Position numbers and translations under genes: made by a program. Below the pieces are notes generated by a model, which saw only the letters and a list, made by a program, of their open reading frames with translations, had not been told where the DNA came from and did not search any database. 64,000 bases of DNA from DASUPK01 sp963736685 (GTDB taxonomy: Bacteria; Actinomycetota; Thermoleophilia; Solirubrobacterales; 70-9): positions 1-64,000 of the forward strand of contig CAVTPZ010000014.1 in NCBI GenBank assembly GCA_963736685.1, written 5' to 3'. Shown here piece by piece: positions 56,974 through 64,000 of the stretch; positions within the stretch are counted from its first letter, which is position 1, and each line of letters starts with the position of its first letter.

Positions 56974-57243
56974 CCGGACTGGCGGAAGTAGCACCGAAGT
57001 GTCGCTTTGAACGCGAAGCGGCGGTTCGGAGTTGGCGCTCTTGCGAGCCGCGCTACTCGGCGAGCGCCTCGACTTTCTGGAGTCAAGCCCCTCATAGAAA
57101 ATGAGTTTCTTTTGCAGCGACTCAATCGGCGGTTTTCTGAGTCGCAGCCTCGGCGCCGGGACCCTCCCCCCGCCAAACGCACCTTGACGGCCAGATCACG
57201 CTTCATCGCTTTAGGGAGGGCCGGTGGGGCCGATATCCATATC

Positions 57244-57290
57244 GGAGCGGTCCTCGTCCCCTGACGGGGGCCGCTCCTTTTGTTTTTCGC
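57244..57290 (+). terminator. Terminator-like hairpin 1 of a pair
   Basis: GGAGCGG ... CCGCTCC enclosing CCCCTGACGGGG, followed by TTTTGTTTTT. Confidence 0.7.
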
Positions 57291-57339
57291 TGGTACTTCG
57301 TCGGAATTTCTCTCCGCATAATTTCGTTGCTTCCTCATA

Positions 57340-57393
57340 GGAGCGGTCCCTGCCCATGGAGAGCCAGGGCGCTGACGGGGGCCGCTCCTTTTT
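57340..57393 (+). terminator. Terminator-like hairpin 2 of a pair
   Basis: Same outer stem GGAGCGG/CCGCTCC with a different inside, followed by TTTTTC. The two share GCTGACGGGGG-like sequence, so one may be a copy of the other. Confidence 0.7.
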
Positions 57394-57569
57394 CTCTGCG
57401 GCATTTTTGGGGCCTCATCGCATCCTTCGACGGCGCGCGCAGGCGACCAATCGGCGGTATGTGTGATTGCGGAACCGAGATATCGACCCCTGCACATCTC
57501 CTCTCGAGGGTTCTGCGTAGTAAGTCCGTGAACCCAAGCAAGCAGGCTGCAACTGAGGGGAGAGGACTA

Positions 57570-57785
57570 ATGGCTTCCGACCTGATCAACTTACGGGCAC
57601 ACACCCGTTCGGCGGAACTACATAGGCGAGCGGAACACAATCGACTCCATCGCCTCGACGCCAAGGCTCGCCCGTTGCAGCGTGGCCCCATGCCGGCGCG
57701 TCCGTCCCGGTATCTGGGCAACCCCGCGAATGCGGTCCGCTGGAGCGCCGCCCGCGTCAGCGCCGCATTCGCGGCACTGCGGTAA
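57570..57785 (+). CDS. Small basic hypothetical protein
   Basis: 71 residues from ATG at 57570 after GGGGAGAGG. Sequence MASDLINLRAHTRSAELHRRAEHNRLHRLDAK is rich in Arg, His and Ala with no clear fold. The ribosome site argues for a gene; composition argues against. It is equally likely to be non-coding. Confidence 0.4.
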   Translation: MASDLINLRAHTRSAELHRRAEHNRLHRLDAKARPLQRGPMPARPSRYLGNPANAVRWSAARVSAAFAALR

Positions 57786-57850
57786 TCGGCTCGAGAACAG
57801 CGGTTGTCTGAACGGGTAGTTCTGGGCTCACACCCTCCCCTACGCCGGGG

Positions 57851-57865
57851 GATACTGCACGGACG
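57851..57865 (+). promoter_or_regulatory. Conserved cassette leader (variant)
   Basis: GATACTGCACGGACG before ATG 57866. Confidence 0.4.
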
Positions 57866-58255
57866 ATGTCGGAGGAGAACGTAGAGACCGTCAGGGGCAT
57901 CTACGCCGCATACGACCGTGGCGATCTCGATGCGGTGGTCGCGCAGCTTCATCCCGACGTGCTCGCCTGCGCTCACCCGATCGGTGAGAAGTACGAAGGT
58001 CGCGAGGGTTTTCTCCGCTTCATCGCCAATTGGACCGACCAGTTCGAGGAGTTTCAGCAGATCCCGGAGGAATTCATCGACGCAGGCGACCGGGTGGTCG
58101 TCCGGATTCATCAGAAGGGTCGGGGCAAGGGCAGCGGGGTGCCGGTGGAAGCACACTTCTGGCTCGTCCATCTCCTCGATGACGACAAGAACAGGAGGGT
58201 GGACCTGTTCGACGACGAGGCCCGCGCCCTCGAAGCTGCCGGGCTGTCGGAGTAG
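57866..58255 (+). CDS. SnoaL/NTF2-like cassette protein
   Basis: 129 residues, MSEENVETVRGIYAAYDRGDLDAV to ALEAAGLSE. The middle has YEGREGFLRFIANW in place of the usual YRG motif. It is the last cassette in the window, 160 bases before the right arm repeats of element 2. Function unknown. Confidence 0.85.
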   Translation: MSEENVETVRGIYAAYDRGDLDAVVAQLHPDVLACAHPIGEKYEGREGFLRFIANWTDQFEEFQQIPEEFIDAGDRVVVRIHQKGRGKGSGVPVEAHFWLVHLLDDDKNRRVDLFDDEARALEAAGLSE

Positions 58256-58418
58256 GCCACTCAAAGCCACGCCATCGTCTGGGCCTCGGCGATCATCGCC
58301 GCGTCCATCCTGGGCACGCGCTCTAGCCAAATCGTGCGGCAGACCATCGACCACGAGGCCTGGCCGCGGGGGAAGCAGCGGTTAGGAATGAATACATCGT
58401 CGCCCTCGGCGGATCCTG

Positions 58419-58439
58419 TTCGCCATTTGTTCGCCAGTG
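58419..58439 (+). repeat. Arm-type direct repeats, element 2 right end
   Basis: TTCGCCATTTG TTCGCCAGTG: two units at 11-bp spacing, matching the left-end units at 51969. Confidence 0.6.
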
Positions 58440-58521
58440 AGACACCGAAACAACCGGAAACAACCGGACCTAACCGGGTGGATTCGTGCCTGAGAGCGGG
58501 TCGCCGTGCCTGGGTCCCAGT

Positions 58522-58542
58522 TCTCTCCTCCTGTAGTACCCC
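58522..58542 (+). other. Attachment-type core, right (attR of element 2)
   Basis: Same core as at 42994 and 51851 but one C shorter in the CTCCTC-CTG part. Confidence 0.65.
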
Positions 58543-58543
58543 T

Positions 58544-58575
58544 AGAAAGCCCCGCTTCGGCGGGGCTTTCTTTTT
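58544..58575 (+). terminator. Strong intrinsic terminator after the right core
   Basis: 12-bp stem AGAAAGCCCCGC, loop TTCG, then TTTTT. Almost the same as 43017-43049; probably the original terminator of the gene at 42600-42962. Confidence 0.8.
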
Positions 58576-58601
58576 GGTTTCCCCCCGGTAGATTGACCGC
58601 G

Positions 58602-58907
58602 GTGGAGGGATCACACGCAGTTGTGCGCTCGATGAAGCCCGAGGCGGCTTGGGGCGCGGTCCAGCTCGGCTTCGCGGAGATCCTCGATCTGAGGACCGGG
58701 ATCGAGCGTCGCCGGCACGGAGCTCCGCCCGGCGCGAGACCGGTATCGCTCGCCAAGCACATCGTGAGTCCTGAGGGGCCCGGTGCAATCTACCTCTGCC
58801 AGCACGCAATCCGCTCGAAGGCGACCCTGCGCCGGGGAGCCGCCGAGGTCGCGGGTGGCTTCGCCGCCTGGCAGGAGGCCGGCCTTCCGGTCGAGGAAGT
58901 CGATTGA
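58602..58907 (+). CDS. Rhodanese-like domain protein
   Basis: 101 residues, GTG start. A single rhodanese-type alpha/beta fold. The active loop would be YLCQHAIRSKATLRR, with the sulfur-carrying Cys followed by a basic loop, and the C-terminal helix is VAGGFAAWQEAGLPVE, a common ending in rhodanese domains. Likely sulfur transfer in the cytoplasm; partner unknown. Confidence 0.75.
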   Translation: MEGSHAVVRSMKPEAAWGAVQLGFAEILDLRTGIERRRHGAPPGARPVSLAKHIVSPEGPGAIYLCQHAIRSKATLRRGAAEVAGGFAAWQEAGLPVEEVD

Positions 58908-58964
58908 ACCACCGCTTCTCCTCCAAAGGGTCGGCTTCGGTTGCGCCCCGCACGGCGCCCGCCG

Positions 58965-59906
58965 TCAGCCCCCTAAGAACTCGATGAGAAGCTGATTGAC
59001 GCGCTCCGCCTCGTCGTGATGGACCCAATGCGACGCGTCGGCCAGGCGCTCCACGCGGTCGAGGTTGGGCACGTCGTCGTGGTCCGGCTCGGCCAGGTCG
59101 GATCCGAGGTAGGAATCGCGTTCTCCCCAGATGACCAGGGTCGGCGCCGAAATCGGGCGCAACTTTGCTGCGGCCTCCTTCTGGGACTGTCGCACGGAGG
59201 CGCGGTAGTAGTTGATCATCCCGGCTGCTGCCCCTGGCTGCGACCACGCCTCTATGTACCGGTCGAACTCCTCCTGCGTGTAGGGCGGGTTCGCGTCATG
59301 CAGGAAGTGCCGGAAGAAATGCCAGTCCCGGGCGGGCACCACTTCCTCGGGCAGCCCCGGCGTCGCAAAGAAGAAGAAGTACCAGGACTTCCTGAGCTGG
59401 TTCGGGTTCTTGAGTCCCTCTGACAGCCGCCGCGGATGGGCCGCGTTGAGGATCGCGAGTCGGTCGACCACCTCGGGGTGGTTCATCGCCATGGTCCAGG
59501 CGATGGATCCGCCCCAGTCGTGACCGACCACCAGCGCGGACTCGGCACCGAGCTCTCCGATGAGGCCGCTGATATCGGCGGCGAGCAGGTCGACGGCGTA
59601 GGCCTCGAAGCCCTCTGGCTTCGACGACAGGTTGTAGCCACGCGTGTCGGGCGCGACGACTCGAAAGCCGGCGGCCACAAGCGGCTCGATCTGCAGCCGC
59701 CAGCCGTACCAGAACTCCGGGAAGCCATGGAGCAGAACGACCAGGGGCCCCTCACCGGCCTCCACGTAATGCAGCCGCACGTCGCCGACCTCGGCGTAGC
59801 CCTCCCGAAGCTCGATCTGCCCGTCGGCCGCGACGGCGTCAACAGCGTCGGAGGAGTCCTCCGGCGCCTCGGCAATGGGGTTGGGACTTTCGGCGTCAGC
59901 CGTCAC
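58965..59906 (-). CDS. Alpha/beta hydrolase (epoxide-hydrolase-like)
   Basis: 313 residues. The fold starts RLHYVEAGEGPLVVLLHGFPEFWYGWRLQIEPL, with HGFPEFW as oxyanion region. The nucleophile elbow is VGHDWGGSIAW (Asp, as in epoxide hydrolases and haloalkane dehalogenases). The cap helices follow (SRKPNQLRKSWYFFFFATPGLPE), and the distal acid/His are in WGERDSYLG and ASHWVHHDE. Soluble enzyme; substrate unknown. The first 40 residues are acidic and probably disordered. Confidence 0.88.
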   Translation of the reverse strand: MTADAESPNPIAEAPEDSSDAVDAVAADGQIELREGYAEVGDVRLHYVEAGEGPLVVLLHGFPEFWYGWRLQIEPLVAAGFRVVAPDTRGYNLSSKPEGFEAYAVDLLAADISGLIGELGAESALVVGHDWGGSIAWTMAMNHPEVVDRLAILNAAHPRRLSEGLKNPNQLRKSWYFFFFATPGLPEEVVPARDWHFFRHFLHDANPPYTQEEFDRYIEAWSQPGAAAGMINYYRASVRQSQKEAAAKLRPISAPTLVIWGERDSYLGSDLAEPDHDDVPNLDRVERLADASHWVHHDEAERVNQLLIEFLGG

Positions 59907-60021
59907 GGGGCCTCCTTTGACGGGCGGATATCGAGACCATCAGCCTGATCCTTCGACCCAGGGGTCGCGCCCGTCGAACACACTGGTCGGAACCCTGGTC
60001 TCAACGCTCGCGGGAGAGCGT

Positions 60022-60576
60022 CTAGTAGCGGATCGATCCCTGCCAGTGCCCGCGGTACTGCACGGATTCGGGGTGAAAGGCAACGAGGTCCTGCACCTGG
60101 AAGCTGCCGCTGGCGCCCCTGAACATGCCGCTGCCGCCCGTGATCACGCCATTTATCGGACCCGTTGCGTTGCCGTTCGAGTCGAGCGTGAAGTCATAAA
60201 AACCCCTGAACTTGCCGGCGTCACCGCTGAAGAACTCAGCCTTGAAGGTGGTGTGCTCCGTGCCGCTGAAGTCCTGGCTGGGCTGGGGTTGGTTGTACGT
60301 CACCAGGGAGGTCTCATCGAGGTGCGCCTTCCTGTTGCCGAACGGCCTGCCGACGAGCTTGGCGTCATCCGCGAACTCCACGGTGGTCGCGGACGGCTCG
60401 TCGATGACGCTCACCGGGCTGGTCTTGTAGTCCACGCTGAGCACGTGGTTCTTTCGCTTGCCCTTTTTCGCGACATGAGCCGCCGGCTGCGGACTGGCCT
60501 GGGCGATGCCGATGCCGCCCACCGAAAGGGCGAGCACGAAAGAGACGATCGGCGCTACGTGCTTCCCAGTTGCCAT
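60022..60576 (-). CDS. Secreted beta-barrel-like protein
   Basis: 184 residues from ATG at 60576, which gives a signal peptide (MATGKHVAPIVSFVLALSVGGIGIAQA). The mature part has repeated strand-turn motifs (TSLVTYNQPQ, TEHTTFKAEFFSGDAGKFRGFYDFTLDSNGNATGPINGVITGGSGMFRGASGSFQVQ), as in allene-oxide-cyclase/dirigent-type barrels. No catalytic inference possible. It lies 7 bases after the helicase stop on the same strand. Confidence 0.7.
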   Translation of the reverse strand: MATGKHVAPIVSFVLALSVGGIGIAQASPQPAAHVAKKGKRKNHVLSVDYKTSPVSVIDEPSATTVEFADDAKLVGRPFGNRKAHLDETSLVTYNQPQPSQDFSGTEHTTFKAEFFSGDAGKFRGFYDFTLDSNGNATGPINGVITGGSGMFRGASGSFQVQDLVAFHPESVQYRGHWQGSIRY

Positions 60577-60583
60577 CGGTTTT

Positions 60584-61870
60584 CTAGGCCGCCTTTGCCC
60601 GGGAACGGTTGCGTCGCCGGCGGTTGCGCGGCGGACGCGCGCTGTAGCTCCGCGGGCCTCCGTTGCCGGAACTGTGGCCCTTGCCCTTGCCGCGACCGTT
60701 GGCCTTGAAGCTCTTGCCGCTCGCTGATCCGTTGCCGGTGTGTTGGCGAGCGGCGTGCTCGAATCCGGGGCCTTCACTGAATTCACGGTGAAGGCCGAGG
60801 TCCGTCGCAATCTTTCGCATCTCGTGATGCTGATCGGGCAGGATGAAGCTGGCGGCGAGACCTGAGGCGCCCGCGCGTCCTGTGCGGCCGGTGCGGTGCA
60901 CGTAGGTGTCGCGGTCCTCGGGGGCGTCGAAGTTGATCACGTGGGTGATCTCATCGACGTCGATGCCGCGCGAGGCGACATCGGTGGCGACCAGGGTGTC
61001 GATCTTGCCGGCCTCGAAGTCCGCGAGGGCGCGGCGGCGCTGGCTCTGCGACTTGTTGCCGTGCATGGCAACCGCCCTGACCTTCTGGCTGCCCAGCTTC
61101 TTGACGAGCCGATCCGCGCCGCGCTTGGTCCGAACGAACACCAGGGTCCGGCCGCGCTCTTCGCGGAGCTCCTTGACCAGCGCATCGACCTTGGCGTCGT
61201 GGCTGAGATGGAGGAAGCGGTGAGTGGTCGCCGCCTTCTCGACCTTGGGCGCATGGACGTGACGCTTCGCGTCCTGCGTGTACTCCGCAGCCAGCTTGCC
61301 CGCCGCTCCTTCGAGGGTCGCCGAGAAGAACAGCGTCTGGCGATCCGCCGGCATCCTCCTGACGATCCGGTCGACGGCGGGCTTGAAGCCCATGTCGAGC
61401 ATTCGGTCGGCCTCGTCGAGGACGAGGATCGAGATCTGCTTCAGGTTGAAGGCGCCGCGGTCGAGCAGGTCCTCGAGGCGACCTGGTGTCGCCACGACGA
61501 TGTGGGCCTGCGCCGCCTTCTTCGCCTGTGCCGGAATTCCGACACCGCCGAAGACCGGTGCGATCTTCAAAGCGCGTGAGTGGGCGATCGACCGAAGCTC
61601 GTCGACGATCTGCTCGGCGAGCTCGCGAGTCGGCGCCAGGACGAGCGCCGCTGGGCGGCGTGCGTCGGCCTGGATGCGCTCGACGATCGGGATGCCGAAG
61701 GCAAACGTCTTGCCCGATCCAGTCGGGGACTGGACGAGGACGTCCTCACCTGCGAGGACGTCGGCGATGCAAAGCCTCTGCACCGCAAATGGTTCTTTGA
61801 TGCCGCGCTCGGCGAGTGCGCCCAGGACTGGGCTACTCACGCCGAGATCGGCGAATGATTCGGATGACAT
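60584..61870 (-). CDS. DEAD-box RNA helicase (RhlE-like)
   Basis: 428 residues. ATP-dependent RNA unwinding in ribosome or mRNA metabolism. Motifs in order: SPTGSGKTFAFGIP (I), APTRELAEQI (Ia), ATPGRLEDLL, LDEADRMLDMGF (II), FFSATLE (III), LVFVRTKRGADRL (IV), VATDVASRGIDV (V), HRTGRTGRAG (VI). The tail is basic with Gly-rich stretches, as in RNA-binding helicase ends. Expressed alone or with the small secreted gene after it. Confidence 0.94.
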   Translation of the reverse strand: MSSESFADLGVSSPVLGALAERGIKEPFAVQRLCIADVLAGEDVLVQSPTGSGKTFAFGIPIVERIQADARRPAALVLAPTRELAEQIVDELRSIAHSRALKIAPVFGGVGIPAQAKKAAQAHIVVATPGRLEDLLDRGAFNLKQISILVLDEADRMLDMGFKPAVDRIVRRMPADRQTLFFSATLEGAAGKLAAEYTQDAKRHVHAPKVEKAATTHRFLHLSHDAKVDALVKELREERGRTLVFVRTKRGADRLVKKLGSQKVRAVAMHGNKSQSQRRRALADFEAGKIDTLVATDVASRGIDVDEITHVINFDAPEDRDTYVHRTGRTGRAGASGLAASFILPDQHHEMRKIATDLGLHREFSEGPGFEHAARQHTGNGSASGKSFKANGRGKGKGHSSGNGGPRSYSARPPRNRRRRNRSRAKAA

Positions 61871-62049
61871 GTGTTGCTAACTCCTTATGTGCGTTGCGTT
61901 GGAGATCCTGTGACCCCAACTAACGGCGCATTCGGAGCGCAATGAGGGAGGAAACGGAACCTCTCGGGGACCCAGTTGGTCGACCCGACGAGGATCACGG
62001 TAGCAGGCCCCCGGTCCGAAACCGGTGACCTCGCCGCGGATGGGCCGGA

Positions 62050-62418
62050 TCAGCCGGGTCGCCGAGACCGCATGCCCAGGCGCACCCGGGCCTGCTGCAC
62101 AGCCTTGATGGAGGTGCGGCAGGACTTGGCGATCCGGCTGTCCTCCTGGTCGGGACGGCGCTTCATCTCGAACTCGATCCGGGCGCGCGACTCGATCTGA
62201 CCTCTCTCCTGCGCCGAGGTCGCGTCGTCTCTGGCGGCCAGCGCCGCCTCCCCCGCACGGTCCCGCCGGCAGGCGAGGCAGTAGAGATCGTCGTCCTCCA
62301 TGGTCCACGTCGCGGGGAGCGCCGGCCGCTCAACATCGGCCATCCAGCTGACGGTCACCCCGCAGCGCGCGCACGTCCAATCGACCGCGGGCTCAGCGCT
62401 CGTCTTGGGCATATCCAT
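62050..62418 (-). CDS. Small zinc-ribbon protein with HTH-like tail
   Basis: 122 residues. Two CxxC pairs (CARCGV and YCLACRRDR) form a zinc-ribbon-like N-terminal part. A charged helical middle (QERGQIESRARIEFEMKRRPDQEDS) and an end with IAKSCRTSIKAVQQARVRLGM, which resembles an HTH recognition helix, suggest a DNA- or RNA-binding role. A type of small protein often found in actinobacteria; not named. Confidence 0.65.
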   Translation of the reverse strand: MDMPKTSAEPAVDWTCARCGVTVSWMADVERPALPATWTMEDDDLYCLACRRDRAGEAALAARDDATSAQERGQIESRARIEFEMKRRPDQEDSRIAKSCRTSIKAVQQARVRLGMRSRRPG

Positions 62419-62549
62419 TCCACCTTCCGCCCCTCTGGGTGGATTCGCACGAGGGAAGAGGGAAAGCCGTCGGGCGAATGCTCGATGTCCAGGTTACTCC
62501 GCCACCCTGCGGAACTTTCCGCCTGGTGCCGGGCCCAAACTGAGCGTCC

Positions 62550-64000
62550 CTAGGGGCCGTGGCCCCGGGGCGAGTGGCCGGCCAGTAACAGACGCCGCAG
62601 GTGTGGCGAATGGACCCGGCCCTGAATCAGGAAGGCTGCGATCAGGAAACCGCCGACGGCGATCGCGGCGTCCAGCGTGAAAGCGGTCTGGATTCCGTCT
62701 ATGAAGCCGCTGCCGCTCTGGGCGCGATCGCTGGCGCCGATGAACACGGTGGTGGTCAGGCCGAGACCGACCGAGCCGCCCGCGATCTGGAACATGTAGA
62801 TGATCGCCCCGGCGAGGCTGCGGCGTGCCTCGTCCACGGCTGTGACACCGACCGTGGTGGCCGTCGGGTAGAAGAGACCGATCCCCACTCCCAGCACTGC
62901 CATCCCGGGCACCAGGGCGCCGAACGTCTCCCTGTCGGCCAGCAGGGCGATCAGCGCTGGGCCGAGTGCGATGCAGCCCGATCCGACGATCAGCAGCGGT
63001 TTCGCCCCGAAACGGTTGTAGAGATTTCCCGCGGCGAATGAGACCGCGGCGAAGGTGGCCATCATCGGGAGCATCCCGGCGCCCGCGCCGATCGCCGAGT
63101 AGCCGAGCACGTTGATCATCAGCTGCGGCAGATAGAGCATCGCCGCGAAGAACACCGCCGACATCATCAGGATCGCCGCGCACGTGTAGGCGAAGTCACG
63201 GTTGGCCATCACGTCGGGCGGGACGAGGGCATGGTCACCGGCGCGACGCTCGGCGACGACGAAGCTCGCGAGCAACGCGACAGAGAGGGCGAGCAACGCG
63301 ATGATCCGCGGGTCCCCCCAGCCCCAGTCGATCACCTGGTCGAAGGCGAGCAGCAGCGACACCAGCCCCACCGAGACGGTGACGATGCCGGCGTAGTCCA
63401 TACGCGTGTCCTCGGGCTCGGGGTGGTCCTGCTTGATCTCGCGCAACGTGACGAACACCGCGAATGCCGCCACCGGCAGATTGAGGAAGAAGATCCAGCG
63501 CCAGCTCAGCAGGTCGGTGAGCGCGCCCCCGATCAGGGGACCGGCCGCGTTGCCGATCCCGGCCGCGCCGAGGATGAAGCCGCCTGCCAGGCCCGCGCGG
63601 GAATCCGGGAGCGCGGCGTAGGTCATGCCGAGGATCGCCGGCCACATCAGCGCGCCGCCGACGCCCATCGCGACACGGGTGGCGATCAGCCACGCCTCGC
63701 TCTGAGCCGCGCCCCCGAGAACGGAGAAGAAGGCGAAGATCGCCGAGCCGATGATGAAGGAGCTCCGGCGGCCGAACAGGTCGGCGATTCGCCCGCCGGG
63801 GACGATCAGCACGCCGAAGGTGAGCGCGTAGGCGTTGACGACCCACTGCGCGGTCGTCACGTCCGTCTTGAAGTCGTGCTCGATCTGGGGGATCGCCACG
63901 TTGATCGCGGAGAAGTCGTTCGCGATCACGAAGACCGCGATGCCCATGGCGATCAGCGCCAGCCAGGTACCTCGATCGAGCGGCTGCGTGGTCCCCTCCA
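62550..64000 (-). CDS. DHA2-type MFS exporter, N terminus outside the window
   Basis: The frame stays open past the ATG at 63947 (TTQPLDRGTWLALIAMGIAVFVIANDFSAINVAIP), so the true start probably lies beyond base 64000. At least 480 residues with about fourteen transmembrane segments, the TM1 motif NDFSAINVAIPQIE and motif A GGRIADLFGRRSSFIIG. A proton-driven drug exporter. Not closely matched to the one at 32166-33722. Confidence 0.9.
   Translation of the reverse strand, partial: EGTTQPLDRGTWLALIAMGIAVFVIANDFSAINVAIPQIEHDFKTDVTTAQWVVNAYALTFGVLIVPGGRIADLFGRRSSFIIGSAIFAFFSVLGGAAQSEAWLIATRVAMGVGGALMWPAILGMTYAALPDSRAGLAGGFILGAAGIGNAAGPLIGGALTDLLSWRWIFFLNLPVAAFAVFVTLREIKQDHPEPEDTRMDYAGIVTVSVGLVSLLLAFDQVIDWGWGDPRIIALLALSVALLASFVVAERRAGDHALVPPDVMANRDFAYTCAAILMMSAVFFAAMLYLPQLMINVLGYSAIGAGAGMLPMMATFAAVSFAAGNLYNRFGAKPLLIVGSGCIALGPALIALLADRETFGALVPGMAVLGVGIGLFYPTATTVGVTAVDEARRSLAGAIIYMFQIAGGSVGLGLTTTVFIGASDRAQSGSGFIDGIQTAFTLDAAIAVGGFLIAAFLIQGRVHSPHLRRLLLAGHSPRGHGP

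Larger units (their letters stand above)
56974..57569. other. Non-coding region with two terminator-like hairpins
   Basis: Holds a diverged hairpin repeat (57003-57021, loop GAACGC) and two related stem structures (57244-57290, 57340-57393). The rest is AT-richer than its surroundings and shows no gene. Confidence 0.5.

Noticed and set aside
249..57021. Integron attC array or CRISPR array
   Set aside because: The repeats lack the attC R and L box pattern and no IntI is present. Spacing is irregular (tens to thousands of bases) and intervening DNA consists of genes, so CRISPR is excluded.
249..57021. Insertion sequences carrying the hairpins
   Set aside because: No transposase reading frame, no terminal inverted repeats with target duplications found near any copy.

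Overview
The window is high-GC DNA that looks like an actinobacterial chromosome of the Thermoleophilia/Solirubrobacterales kind. The evidence is a large family of small NTF2/SnoaL-like proteins starting MSEENVE, the conserved minus-strand block tlyA-nadK / recN-steA-pyrG-nudix-xerD, a DUF3866 protein, DHA2-type exporters and an L,D-transpeptidase lipoprotein. No 16S gene is present, so the placement is inference.

Layout. 0-8.3 kb is accessory: an L,D-transpeptidase, small secreted proteins, an SRPBCC/CBS pair and a run of SnoaL-like genes. It contains a tRNA 3' half (1986-2027) and ends at an intact tRNA with anticodon CAU (8298-8371). 8.4-32 kb is dense housekeeping DNA: SDRs, glycosyltransferases, tRNA-Asn, dnaG-dgt-ppdK, recO, a P1 peptidase, mutM, xerD, a nudix hydrolase, DUF3866, a peptidase, pyrG, steA and recN. 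32-40.7 kb is a second accessory block (MFS exporter, encapsulated-ferritin-like protein, PPK2, cupin, SnoaL-like genes, a flavin oxidoreductase) lying between recN and its usual partners nadK-tlyA. 43.0-58.5 kb reads as two integrated elements in tandem at one site. The first carries an integrase, an excisionase-like gene, an inverted-repeat/iteron region and a copper/cytochrome-oxidase-assembly operon (CopC-CopD, YcnI-like, two SCO proteins). The second carries a copy of the SRPBCC/CBS segment, a PASTA-like secreted protein, a nitronate-monooxygenase-like enzyme and more SnoaL-like genes. 58.6-64 kb returns to ordinary genes: rhodanese, alpha/beta hydrolase, DEAD-box helicase and an MFS exporter cut by the window edge.

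The most unusual signal is a bipartite hairpin repeat, about 25 copies, all in the same orientation. It has two hairpins with the same 7-bp arms (C-T/C-GCTTT and its complement) and two different fixed 6-nt loops (GGACGA, then GCATGG). I saw it only in the three accessory blocks, never in the 8.4-32 kb housekeeping block or in the 43-52 kb element. It sits between SnoaL-like cassettes whose first ~35 bp and last ~33 bp are nearly identical in DNA while the middles diverge strongly. It also lies at or next to the ends of a 1278-bp duplication (4601-5878 = 52362-53639, one mismatch seen). Together these suggest a repeat-bounded cassette system that moves or recombines small genes. No transposase or integron integrase for it is visible here.
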